Of a stretch of 64,000 nt of DNA, positions 23,101 through 37,864 are shown piece after piece. The stretch spans positions 62,501 to 126,500 of the forward strand of contig VCJN01002862.1 in assembly GCA_006384855.1 (NCBI GenBank), read 5' to 3'. A program made the translations under genes and the position numbers. The stretch is from Tetraselmis striata. Its lineage: Eukaryota; Chlorophyta; Chlorodendrophyceae; Chlorodendrales; Chlorodendraceae. A model generated the notes under the pieces. It was not told the origin of the DNA. It made no database searches and saw only the letters and a list, made by a program, of their open reading frames with translations. Each line of letters opens with the position of its first letter. Position 1 is the first letter of the stretch.

Positions 23101-26100
23101 AATTGGCGATCTAACTCGGCACGCTCAGCCGGGGACAACCGATTGAGACGTTGTTTCCTCATAGTACCAGTAAGATCAATCTTATGGTCCCATGGTCTAT
23201 GCTGCGGAGCACTATCAACCGGGCGCAACACATCCGGAAATTCATCATAAAGAATTTTACGAACAGCCTCCTTATGCTCAGATAGCATTGCATCATCCAA
23301 ATGCAGATTAGGGTCATCCTTAATCAAACTTATTTGGACAGAATAGAACTCAGCCACACGGGGCTTTGCTTTCCCTCCCCTCGCCGTTTTCCGCATTAAT
23401 TTCATAACTTTAATTGCAGAAACCGAACTACATGCGGGACGGCGTTCTATTGTTTCAAACTGGATTTCTGTACCATCAATTAGGGTTAAGATACGATTCT
23501 CCCCATATTGTACAGATACCTGGGCTTCATCAAGCCAAGTTAATCCTAATACAACATCAGCCACATTGAGTTCTCGAAGAACATAAAATACTCGGTTTTC
23601 AAAAGAGTGTCCTGCTATATCAAAGGTAATGGTAACGATCTGTGTACAACTCACACGTTGACCATTAGCAAGACGAACCGGAATTTTCTTCGGAAGTTTC
23701 TCAATTTGAATATTATTTTTACGGACAAAGTCCTCAGAAATAAAATTCAGTGATGCTGCATTATCTACCAATGCATCTACATGAGCACCAGTATTTAAGC
23801 TGATTTCAACCTTTAATAGTGGCCTGGGATCGTCCCATTTACTTAATGAAGCCACAGTAGCTGGTTGTGATACACTATCAACATTATCAGCCGACACATT
23901 AACGGTTTCAGAGTCAAAAATATTCTGGCTAACATTTTCAGACTCCACGTTAAAATCCTGAGTGTCCGCAGACACCTTTCCATCAGCATTAGGTGAGCAG
24001 GATTCATCCATAATATCATCAGGCACACTACATTCATTGTCCACTAGCCATATCCGAATGGGCCACGGCGCAGGGCGAACATCAATATGGACTGTAGCAT
24101 TATCTGGTGATAAACGGGTAAACATTGGCGTTCTAGCCGGGAACTCCTGGATTAGTTTCCAATGCTTTGTCATAGCATTAAACTTCTCCCAAGCTGGTAG
24201 TATAAAAACACCCAGAGTATCATTACGATTAGCCTTACGACACTGTTCAAAGTGTGCAGCAATTTGTTCTACTCTGTTCCATGGTGGATGTATATATACT
24301 CGTTCACCAGCTAAGTCCCGTTCTAAAACTGATTCATTGACAGAACAGAAGGGCAGATCCTTATGGGTATTCAATCCCTCATAATCTGCACATCCCTCTA
24401 AAGTAAACTTATACTTATCATAGAGGGGGTCAAAGATACGATCCACCAGTCTCCAGGTAACACCAGTATGTGTACTAGAAGTCTGGACATATTTACGACG
24501 GATATAGCTTTTACTCGACGACGACCCGACAATTTTCGAGCTGCTGGAACGAGTATGCTTTTCGTATCTATATCAGATGCTTTACTACCAGTACACGTAT
24601 CAGTAGGTGCATCTACAGGGGCACGAGTAGAATCTGACGGTACATCATCATAATCTAAAGTGCGTAAAGTGCGTACTGACCTTGGATGTGCCGAGGCAAC
24701 TTGCCGAGGGAGCGGTCGCCACTGAAAAGACCATAACAAAGGTCGTCGATCAGCGCGTCGACACGTCGACTCCTCCGCGCCTCTCCTCGGTTAGCAAACA
24801 TGCGATGCGCCGAGCTCCGCTGCTCCGGATGACAAAGGCCCGCCGTACACTCGACGGTCGTCGGCTCGTTGCTCAGCTCCTGCCGAGCTATCGCCAGTAT
24901 GTCGTAATATTCTTGGCGCGTACTCGGCGGAAGTCGCGGGCGCTCCAGCACGTCCTGCGATCACCACCTGCAGGCTATAGATGCAGATGCAGATGCAGAT
25001 GCATATGAGTCTATAGATGCATCCATTCATATGCATATGAAGCTATAGATGCAGTCTTCTCGTTGAAGGTCATGTACTTGAGCCGATATACGAACGGCTA
25101 TGATGACGATCTCGGTCGCAGTAGCAGGTCGTTGAACAGCAGTAACGAACCAAACTTGATGCACGCCTCTCGCTGAAGATCAGGTACTTGGGCTGATCTG
25201 CGTAACGCTGTAACAAACGCGGTAGCAGTAGCAGGACGTTCTGCTTCAGGTTTATTTTCATACGACTGCCACCAGCGCTGCAGTCGTCCTTTCAGCTGCT
25301 GCACGACAAACATGAGTCCTGCAGGTGAATCAGCCTTTAACTCTACTTGGCCCAGCATTTCAGGAATACTATGAAGCCAGATGTCGAGAGCATTGATGTC
25401 GTCGTTGTCGACCTTAGGCTGCTGCTGCGCCGACTTACGCTGCGACTCAGTTAGTTTCGCCTCAGGTTTTTCATACCACGGTACAGGTTGCGATACTTCC
25501 AGCCGGTCGAACTCAGCTGATATGTCGACAGCCATATAGTCGTCGACGACCTCCCACAAAGGTGACTCGTCGAAGCCAAAACGGAACGGTACAGTAACAG
25601 GTACGCCAGGGTAACTCCTGTTAGTCCATATACCAGAAGTCGACACGGCCTTATACACGTTCGACCATTTATCGACGACTGCCGAGTGTATAGCCTGCGA
25701 TGCGACATAGGGAACGGCACGACACCATTTACCCCGCAAGTGCGCAGCTATCTCGGTAGTATATGAAGGGCGACCATTGCCAGGTTCGACAGTGATTCTA
25801 TCAGGGAAACGAGGGCCATTATCAGCTGGTGGGTCGGCCGCTACTTGAGGTCCAACAAACGGTATCAGATTATCGTTCACCAGCTGCTCAGCACGGTATG
25901 GCCAACGAGCATCAGTCTTCAGCTCATAAAAATTCACTCGAGCCTCATACAGAAAGCAGTCGGTTCCATCGATAGTCACGCAGTCGAACAGGTTCAGGTC
26001 AGCCGGATTCATCGTGATTCCCGGTTTCAGTTTGCAGCATACGTACTGCGAGTTCGCGGACTGACAGGTCGATAAGTGTCGAGGCTCCACAGGGCAGAAA

Positions 26101-26355
26101 AGCAGTGTTATTATGATTCGGTTCAATAGTCATCACAACATCTCGCTCAGCGCCAGCCCCCTTGCCTGAAGTAACAATCACAGTCGCTGTGACACCGCAG
26201 TCGAAGGGTAGCTTAGTGTCTGCGTCCCGCTCTCGAGCCGCCAGTTGTGCGCGCGAAAACTTGCGCCTCATCACGTCACTCATTATACAACAAACGAGGA
26301 GTACTTGCAGTGGAAGACTTGAAGATTCTGGAGCTAACACTCGCTCCGAAACCAG

Positions 26356-26841
26356 TGCGACAGTCTCAACAGGATAGAGACTGCAGGGACAAACAAAGGT
26401 GGGTGTGCAGTGGTGGTGCAAAGGCGAGAGGCTACAGTGTTTTTGGAATACAATAATTGTTACAAGTTGTCACCACCCGCTGCTAATAATAGACTAGCTA
26501 TCGTCGGCACTGGCCATCAGGCCATGCCGACCACTAGCAGCACGCCCACTGCCAAGGGCGTCACCATGGAGAATCAGACAGTAGGCAGAACGTCAGCCCC
26601 GTCATTGTACGGCAATACATAACATATCCCCTGCACTGTCAAGGATAGAATATATCTGACAGACAGGCAGACATAATTATATATAATACAGCAGGCCGAT
26701 ATACGAGTACTCGTGCGCGTGACATGCGCGCACTCGTACTCTAGTACCCGTAGAATGTACATCATTCAGTGGTACCGGCTCTCGTACTGTATTATGCCAA
26801 AGATAGCGCATGACAGGTTACAACACAGTATAACTGTCACA
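26356..26841 (-). repeat. Gypsy LTR 2, shared by elements B and C
   Basis: 486 bp, same termini as LTR 1. It serves as the 5' LTR of B (primer-binding side toward 26355) and as the 3' LTR of C (polypurine tract from 26842). Confidence 0.95.
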
Positions 26842-29800
26842 CTACATCTCTCCCCCCTTGGACAACATAAAGCAGTATTTAATTTGCAGTTGGAATCCTA
26901 GCCGGGTATCTAGCCGCATGCTGCAGAAACTCAACTGACTCAGCAAATTGCAGCCACATCGGCGTATCCAGAAAACCTTGCAAAGCAACAGTTCGTTTTA
27001 CATCAAACAAACGATGCCAAACAGGTGCAATAGTTTTATCTGCAAAGTGCACTAGAAATTGCAATTGAGATCCTTTGCGGCCAGGCATCAAGCCAATCTT
27101 GACTGCGGATATCTTTTCAATTTCAAACTCTTGGCTTTCAGGATCCTCCTCAGAACCCGTGACCAATGGCACAACCGGTCGAATAGGTGCAGTCGGACAT
27201 GGCCGCAAACTATTCACATGGAAAACCGGATGCAACTTCATCCCCGGAGGCAACTGCAACCGGAAACTATAATTGCCAATCTTCTCAATAATCGGAAAAG
27301 GGCCCAACTGCCTATCCATTAACTTCTGGTTAGGTTGGCCTTTGATTTTCAGAAAGCGAGTTACAATACTCACTTTATCTCCAATATTGAAAACGGGAAC
27401 ATCCCTCTGTTGCCTTTCCGTAGGACGAACAGTCAACTCATCCTTATGAATTGCCAAAATCGATTTGACTAAGTCATGGATATCTTTCATATTCTGGATT
27501 TTCTGTTGAGCACTGACTGACACAGGTATTGTGGGCCTCATGGCAAACAATAAGTCAGGAGGTGTTTCAGGATTAAATCCGTAATTAACCTCAAACGGTG
27601 TATGCTCAATACCAAGTGCACGATTAGAATTATACGAAAATTCCATCAACGGCAATTGATCAACCCAATTGGTGCCATCAAAGCAACAAAACGCTCGAGC
27701 CAGTTCACAGACAATGGCATTGATTCTTTCAGTCAGACCATCTGTTTCAGGATGTTGGCCACTAGACATGTTTAACTTAGTGCCTAGGCGACGCCACAAA
27801 GTCTGCCAAAAAGACGACATAAATCTCGGATCACGGTCCGAAATTATAACCCTTGGTAAACCATGCAGCCTGTATACTTCCTTCAGAAATAACTCAGCTG
27901 AATATTCACCAGTCACAGTTTTAATCGTTGGAATAAAATGTGCTTGCCGGGTTAGATGGCATACAACAACCAACATTGCATCAAAACCATTACTCACAGG
28001 TAAATCGGTAATGAAATCCAAACCAACCGAGTGCCATGGACGTGGCGGTACTGGAAGCGGCTGCGTCGGTGCTGCCGGCTGCGGACGAGAACGTACCCGC
28101 CTACAGGTTGGACAATTATCACAATAGGCTTTCACGTCATGACGTATACGCGTCCACCAAAAACGATCCAAGGCACGTGCCAAGGTACTCTGAACAGCCC
28201 GGTGCCCAGTAGTATCATGCAACTCATACAATATTTTGTTAATGAGCTGACGGTTATTAGGGATGCATAGGCATCTCCAACCGTCATGTTTGGACACATG
28301 TCCCGACTTCATCCATCCCCCCCATTCGGAATAGAAGTCGTCTGCCACATACCCCGTTTTTATCATGTCGAGTATGTCATCACTAAGCTTTAGAGTACTC
28401 ACACTCATAGAAGCTATGGCAGTACGTTGTGGGTTGTGTACACATTCAAGTGCCTCAGCCGTATCCGGCACATCCCCGGTCCAATAAAGGCCACCGAAAC
28501 TTAACGGTTTAAAATCCGGTCTACGAGACAACGGATCTGCCTCATTCCACTTGCCTTTTCTATATGCAAGAGACATTGAACCCACATAAGACTGTAAGTC
28601 GCGAACATAGCGAGCTTGGCGTCTATTCATCCGTTCTGCAGGTTGCCTGAGCAAATGCCGTAGGGTGTCATGGTCTGAAACAACAAGGAATCGACGGCAA
28701 CCTTCAAGGTAACACCTCCAATGCTTAATAGACTCACAGATGGCTAATGCCTCTAGGTCATAAGCAGAGTAAGTATTCCCACGCTCAGCTGAATTCAGCT
28801 TCCGCGCCCAGAATGCCACTGGTTGAGAGCCTCCTCCCTGGTCCTGCAATAAAACTGCAGCTAGCCCTACGTTGGACGCATCTGTCGCTACGGTGAACGT
28901 CACATCAATGCCTATTTCCGGTATGGTCAGACAAGGTGCGGAAATCAAACGCAGACGAAGAGTCTCGAAAGCTTCCTGACAGTCAGGACTCCAGTCTACA
29001 ACGGCTGGTTTTGTTTTACGTAACAAATCGGTCAACGGAGTGGTTAAATCACTGAAATGGTGTATAAACTTGGAGTAAAAATTGCAAAATTGTACAAAAC
29101 TTCGCACTTCGCTCTGAGTTTTTGGCACAGGCCAATCTTTAACCGCAGATATTTTAGACTCAGATATCTGTAGCTTACCATCAGATACAGTATAACCCTA
29201 AATACTCCATTGATGTCATCCCAAAGAAACATTTCTTTAGTTGCAAACGCAGGTTATGTTCAGATAATTTTGCCACTACCATACGAATATGTTCTAAGTG
29301 GTCAACATAATTCTCTGAATATATACAAATATCATCAAGATACACAACCACAAATTTACGCAAAAAAGGACGTAAGATATCATTCATCATACGTTGGAAA
29401 GTTGCGGGGGCATTGCATAACCCAAATGGCATAGCAGTCCACTCTAATAAACCATCAGGTGTCTGAAATGCTGTTTTATGTATATCCTCCTCAGCTATAG
29501 CTACCTGCCAATAACCAGAGGCTAAATCTAAATGGGTATAGCATCGAGCTTTCCTCAACTCATCAAGAGTTTCATCAATACGCGGTAAGGGATACGCATC
29601 CTTCCGAGTAACATCATTGAGACCACGAAAGTCTACACATAACCGGAGAGATCCATCCGCCTTCCTAACAAAAAGAATAGGCGAGCCAAACTCAGATTGA
29701 CTAGGACGTACAAGTCCGGCTTCAACAGCTGACTTTAATTGGCGATCTAACTCGGCACGCTCAGCCGGGGACAACCGATTGAGACGTTGTTTCCTCATAG

Positions 29801-32800
29801 TACCAGTAAGATCAATCTTATGGTCCCATGGTCTATGCTGCGGAGCACTATCAACCGGGCGCAACACATCCGGAAATTCATCATAAAGAATTTTACGAAC
29901 AGCCTCCTTATGCTCAGATAGCATTGCATCATCCAAATGCAGATTAGGGTCATCCTTAATCAAACTTATTTGGACAGAATAGAACTCAGCCACACGGGGC
30001 TTTGCTTTCCCTCCCCGCGCCGTTTTCCGCATTAATTTCATAACTTTAGCTGCAGAAACCGAACTACATGCGGGTCGGCGTTCTATTGTTTCAAACTGGA
30101 TCTCTGTACCATCAATTAGGGTTAAGATACGATTCTCCCCATATTGTACAGATACCTGGGCTTCATCAAGCCAAGTTAATCCTAATACAACATCAGCCAC
30201 ATTGAGTTCTCGAAGAACATAAAATACTCGGTTTTCAAAAGAGTGTCCTGCTATATCAAAGGTAATGGCAACGATCTGTGTACAACTCACGCGTTGACCA
30301 TTAGCAAGACGAACCGGAATTTTCTTCGGAAGTTTCTCAATTTGAATATTATTTTTACGGACAAAATCCTCAGAAATAAAATTCAGTGATGCTGCATTAT
30401 CTACCAATGCATCTACATGAGCACCAGTATTCAAGCTGATTTCAACCTTCAATAGTGGCCTGGGATCGTCCCATTTACTTAATGAAGCCACAGTAGCTGG
30501 TTGTGATACACCATCAACATTATCAGCCGACACAGTAACTGTTTCAGAGTCAAAAATATTTTGGCTAACGTTTTCAGACTCCACGTTAAAATCCTGAGTG
30601 TCCGCAGACACCTCCTCATCAGCATTAGGTGAGCAGGATTCATCCATAATATCATCAGGCACACTACATTCATTGTCCACTAGCCATATCCGAATGGGCC
30701 ACGGCGCAGGGCGAACATCAATATGGACTGTAGCATTATCTGGCGATAAACGGGTAAACATTGGCGTTCTAGCCGGGAACTCCTGGATTAGTTTCCAATG
30801 CTTTGTCATAGCATTAAACTTCTCCCAAGCTGGTAGTATAAAAACACCCAGAGTATCATTACGATTAGCCTTACGACACTGTTCAAAGTGTGCAGCAATT
30901 TGTTCTACTCTGTTCCATGGTGGATGTATATATACTCGTTCACCAGCTAAGTCCCGTTCTAAAACTGATTCATTGACAGAACAGAAGGGCAGATCTTTAT
31001 GGGTATTCAATCCCTCATAATCTGCACATCCCTCTAAAGTAAACTTATACTTATCATAGAGGGGGTCAAAGATACGATCCACCAGTCTCCAGGTAACACC
31101 AGTATGTGTACTAGAAGTCTGGACATATTTACGACGGATATAGCTTTTACTCGACGACGACCCGACAATTTTCGAGCTGCTGTAACGAGTATGCTTTTCG
31201 TATCTATATCAGATGCTTTACTACCAGTACACGTATCAGTAGGTGCATCTACAGGGGCACGAGTAGAATCTGATGGTACATCATCATAATCTAAAGTGCG
31301 TAAAGTGCGTACTGACCTTGGATGTGCCGATTGAGGCAACTTGCCGAGGGAGCGGTCGCCACTGAAAAGACCATAGCAAAGGTCGTCGATCAGCGCGTCG
31401 ACACGTCGACTCCTCCGCGCTTCTCCTCGGTTAGCAAACATGCGATGCGCCGAGCTCCGCTGCTCCGGATGACAAAGGCCCGCCGTACACTCGACGGTCG
31501 TCGGCTCGTTGCTCAGCTCCTGCCGAGCTATCGCCAGTATGTCGTAATATTCTTGGCGCGTACTCGGCGGAAGTCGCGGGCGCTCCAGCACGTCCTGCGA
31601 TCACCACCTGCAGGCTATAGATGCAGATGCAGATGCAGGTGCATATGAGTCTATAGATGCATCCATTCATATGCATATGAGTCTATAGATGCATCCATTC
31701 ATATGCATATGCGTCCATAGATGCAGTCTTCTCGTTGAAGGTCATGTATACTTGAGCCGATATACGAACGGCTATGACGAACTCGGTCGAAGTAGCAGGT
31801 CGTTGAACAGCAGTAACGAATCAAACTTGATGCACGCCTCTCGCTGAAGATCAGGTACTTGGGCTGATTTGCGTAACGCTGTAACAAACGCGGTAGCAGT
31901 AGCAGGGCGTACGGTACCAGTCTTGTTCTCATACGACTGCCACCAACGCCGCAGTCGCCCCTTCAGCTGCTGTACGACATACATAAGTCCTGCAGGTGTA
32001 TCATCTTTTAACTCTACTTGGCCCAGCATTTCAGGAATACTATGAAGCCAGATGTCGAGAGCATCGATGTCGTCGTTGTCGACCTTAGGATGCTGCTGCG
32101 CCGACTTACGCTGCGACTCAGTTAGTTTCGCCCCAGGTTTTTCATACCACGGTACAGGTTGCGATACTTCCAGCCGGTCGAGCTCAGCTGATATGTCGAC
32201 AGCCATATAATCATTGACGAGTTCCCACAAAGGCGACTCGTCGAAGCCGAAACGAAACGGTACAGTAACCGGTACGCCAGGGTAACTCCTGTTAGTCCAT
32301 ATACCAGAAGTCGACACGGCCTTATACACGTTCGACCATTTATCGACGACTGCCGAGTGTACAGCCTGCGATGCGACATAGGGAACGGCACGACACCATT
32401 GGCCTCGCAAGTGCGCAGCTATCTCGGTAGTATATGAAGGACGACCATTGCCAGGTTCGACAGTGATTCTATCAGGGAAACGAGGGCCATTATCAGCTGG
32501 TGGGTCGGCCGCTACTTGAGGCCCAACAAACGGTATAAGATTATCGTTCACCAGCTGCTCAGCACGGTATGGCCAACGAGCATCAGTCTTCAGCTCATAA
32601 AAATTCACCCGTGCCTCATACAGAAAGCAGTCGGTTCCATCGATAGTCACGCAGTCGAACAGGTTCAGGTCAGCCGGATTCATCGTGATTCCGGTTTCAG
32701 TTTGCAGCATACGTACTGCGAGTTCGCGGACTGACAGGTCGATAAGTGTCGAGGCTCCACAGGGCAGAAAAGCAGTGTTATTATGATTCGGTTCAATAGT

Positions 32801-33025
32801 CATCATAACATCCCGCTCAGCGCCAGCCCCCTTGCCTGAAGTCACAATCACAGTCGCTGTGACGCCGCAGTCGAAGGGCAGCTTAGTATCTGCGTCCCGC
32901 TCTCGAGCCGCCAGTTGTGCACGCGAAAACTTGCGCCTCATCACGTCACTCATTATACAACAAACGAGGAGTGCTTGCAGTGGAAGACTTGAAGATTCTG
33001 GAACTAACTCTCGCTCCGAAACCAG

Positions 33026-33511
33026 TGCGACAGTCTCAACAGGATAGAGACCGCAGGGACAAACAAAGGTGGGTGTGCAGTGGTGGTGCAAAGGCGAGAG
33101 GCTACAGTGTTTTCAGAATACAATCATTGTTACAAGTTGTCACCACCCGCTGCTAATAATAGCCTAGCTATCGTCGGCACTGGCCATCAGGCCATGCCGA
33201 CCACTAGCAGCACGCCCACTGCCAAGGGCGTCACCATGGAGAATCAGACAGTAGGCAGAACGTCAGCCCCGTCATTGTACGGCAATACATAACATATCCC
33301 CTGCACTGTCAAGGATAGAATATATCTGACAGACAGGCAGACATAATTATATATAATACAGCAGGCCGATATACGAGTACTCGTGCGCGTGACATGCGCG
33401 CACTCGTACTCTAGTACCCGTAGAACGTACATCATTCAGTGGTACCGGCTCTCGTACTGTATTATGCCAAAGATAGCGCATGACAAGTCACAATACAGTA
33501 TAACTGTCACA
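33026..33511 (-). repeat. Gypsy LTR 3 (5' LTR of element C)
   Basis: 486 bp with the same termini as LTRs 1 and 2. The flank beyond 33511 (TAACT) does not match the flank before 19705 (TTTTC), so the B-C tandem has no matching 5-bp target-site duplication. Confidence 0.94.
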
Positions 33512-33616
33512 TAACTGCCTCGATTTTGGGCGGGGTCCCCCCCTCCCTTCACGGCGCCCTGGATTTTACTGGGAATGGGAACTTTTTCTAGTTGTGGCGC
33601 CGGGCCCTCCCTCACA

Positions 33617-33960
33617 TTGCTTTTTTTGTTGCACATGTATCGCAGTGCTCCCGAAATGCTTTGCTCCGCGGGTTCGGGCTTGCCCCAACTCGCATTACTC
33701 GAATGGGCCGACGCCCAAACGGGTAGAGCGGACCTTTCGTGGTCAGTGCCGGGTATTTTCATGCCAGTGTTTTAGAACGGTGATTCAACTAGTTTTGGAA
33801 ATTCTATCACTGGGCTTTAATTAGTCTAGCAGAATGCTTCGGCAATTTGCTTGACCATAACCGAGAGTCGGCTACAGACCTCTCCATATAAACTGGATCG
33901 CTGCCTACACGGCCGTCTCAGAGACGCTGCAAGGGTTTCACTGGTGCCAGTGCTGTCCCG
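33617..33960 (+). mobile_element. SINE-like retroposon, copy 2
   Basis: Plus-strand copy of the repeat at 9955-10301. It ends CTGTCCCGGGGCCC followed by an A7 run near 33965, the expected 3' tail. It sits about 100 bp beyond LTR 3. No coding capacity. The internal GGGTAGAGCGGACC is again tRNA-like. Confidence 0.6.
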
Positions 33961-34208
33961 GGGCCCAAAAAAAGGATGTACCTTGTGCTGCCTCGTGCTG
34001 CGCGCTGATACTCCTCGCCGCGCCTGCTGGCGCGCCCGGCCGCCCGCCCCTGCAGATGCCTCGGAGCTCGTGTGAGGGACGGCAACAATTCTCGATCACG
34101 GAGCCGCCGCAGCGGAGCAGCACTGGACGCCCGCTTTGCCCAAGCAGCAGAAAGAGCGCACCCCGTTCGGGCGGCCCGCACAGCGCTCACGCAGGCAAAG
34201 CTGCCGGG

Positions 34209-36841
<2,633 letters not shown>

Positions 36842-37291
36842 CGGCAAAGCCCCCCCCCCCCCCCCCCCCCCAAACAACAGCCAATAGAAAAGAAAAATCT
36901 AACAACAAATTATATAAATTTGAAAACAAACGAAAAGGAGCGTGCACTCGCATGGAACAGCAGCAGCGCAGGCCTCCAGGGCATTACACCCCCCCCCCCC
37001 CCCCCCCCCCCCCTCCCCCTCGAAAGACACTGCAGGAAAGCCGCCCTACCCAGCAGAGATTGGCAATGTGTATCCTGGTGGTGTCGCCGCCCACTTGATA
37101 CATTAAAAAAGGTGTTAACCACGAATAACCGGTTTCTAACCGAGTAGCTGGCGGCTTCCTGGACTTCAAGAGGACTCCACACATTTGCGTCAAACTGTGG
37201 CTTTTGGGGTGTTTTGAGCCACTTCCTACTCCAACTCACCGCCGCTCGAGTCGCCACATTTCGGACAGTGGGGATAAAAATCATTTATAAG

Positions 37292-37864
37292 GTACGTAGC
37301 CTCAGTGTGTAACCGGTGAAGGTCGGTGGGCAAAGGGGTGTACGTTGCAGGAAATGAGAAAGCCGGGTAGCCGCTGCCTCTATGTACTCATACATCTCAT
37401 CTCCAGGCCAGCGGCCGTCCAACAGTGTCACTTCAACCAAAAGGCACAATCCTGTCCCGGGGGTGAAAAAAAAAGTGCACCTTACTTAGCACAGTTGGTC
37501 AGAGCAACGCATCAAATCCCATAACTAGTACCACAGTACTCGCACCACAGTGCACATCACAGAAACATGGTACCTCAGTACGCAAAATACAAATGAGACT
37601 CCAAAGGGAGGGCGGGTGGGAAATCAGAGTGCCGGTAAGCACGACGAGAGAATGAGCAATCATACTGACAGCCGCCGCATTATATGCGGCGGGCTACGGC
37701 ACGGAAAGCCGGCATTTTCAAATGCTGGTCTCCAGCTGTACTTCGCAAGCTGCTACAGCTACATCCACGGCAATTGAAAATGCTCAGTTTTCCGAGCCGT
37801 GCCCGCTTGCAATTGAGCGGCAGGCACGGAGAGAACACTAGTACGTAGCCTCAGTGTGTAACCG
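37292..37864. repeat. 24-bp perfect direct repeats flanking about 525 bp
   Basis: GTACGTAGCCTCAGTGTGTA plus the following ACCG occurs at 37292-37315 and again at 37841-37864. The enclosed DNA holds a retroposon-like tail (CCTGTCCCGGGGGTG then A9 near 37449-37474), a tRNA-like string and the 37688-37806 fold-back. The repeats could be remnants of duplication at an insertion or of a local rearrangement. Confidence 0.6.
37688..37806. repeat. 119-nt imperfect fold-back
   Basis: GCGGGC...CGGC...GG...AAA...CATTTTCAA on the left pairs with TTGAAAATG...TTT...CC...GCCG...GCCCGC on the right, about 27 pairs with small bulges. An inner pair AGCTGTA/TACAGCT extends the stem. It could be a small-RNA precursor or the remains of a small fold-back transposon. 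Confidence 0.55.

Larger units (their letters stand above)
19705..26841 (-). mobile_element. Ty3/Gypsy element B with both LTRs, broken
   Basis: LTR 1 (19705-20191) and LTR 2 (26356-26841) flank about 6.2 kb. Minus-strand parts in element order: Gag (about 25.1-26.3 kb); a linker with GATGCA repeats near 24.98-25.04 kb; a methyltransferase-like domain (about 24.0-24.45 kb); protease (about 23.6-23.8 kb); reverse transcriptase (about 22.5-23.2 kb); RNase H (about 21.9-22.4 kb); integrase with a HHCC zinc finger and DDE core (about 20.6-21.6 kb); and a chromodomain-like tail. A primer-binding-like TGGTTTCGGAGCG lies just inside the 5' LTR. The element carries a handful of breaks and is slightly more damaged than C. 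LTR similarity suggests a fairly recent age. Confidence 0.93.
26356..33511 (-). mobile_element. Ty3/Gypsy element C with both LTRs, nearly whole
   Basis: LTR 2 and LTR 3 flank about 6.2 kb, highly similar to B throughout. Minus-strand parts in order: Gag beginning near 32953, about 70 bp inside the LTR; linker; methyltransferase-like domain (about 30.7-31.1 kb, with the short box HPPW); protease (about 30.3-30.45 kb, box LVDNAAS); reverse transcriptase with YLDDICIYS (about 29.2-29.8 kb); RNase H (about 28.5-28.95 kb); integrase (about 27.3-28.3 kb); and chromodomain-like tail (about 26.9-27.15 kb). Long frames persist and only a few breaks are apparent. Its two LTRs differ by about 2% by eye, so insertion was recent. 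Confidence 0.95.

Noticed and set aside
24960-25045. GATGCA repeats considered as a possible CRISPR-like or telomeric array
   Set aside because: These are a few short degenerate units inside the Gypsy linker, also present in element C with a different number of units. There are no spacers and no telomere consensus.
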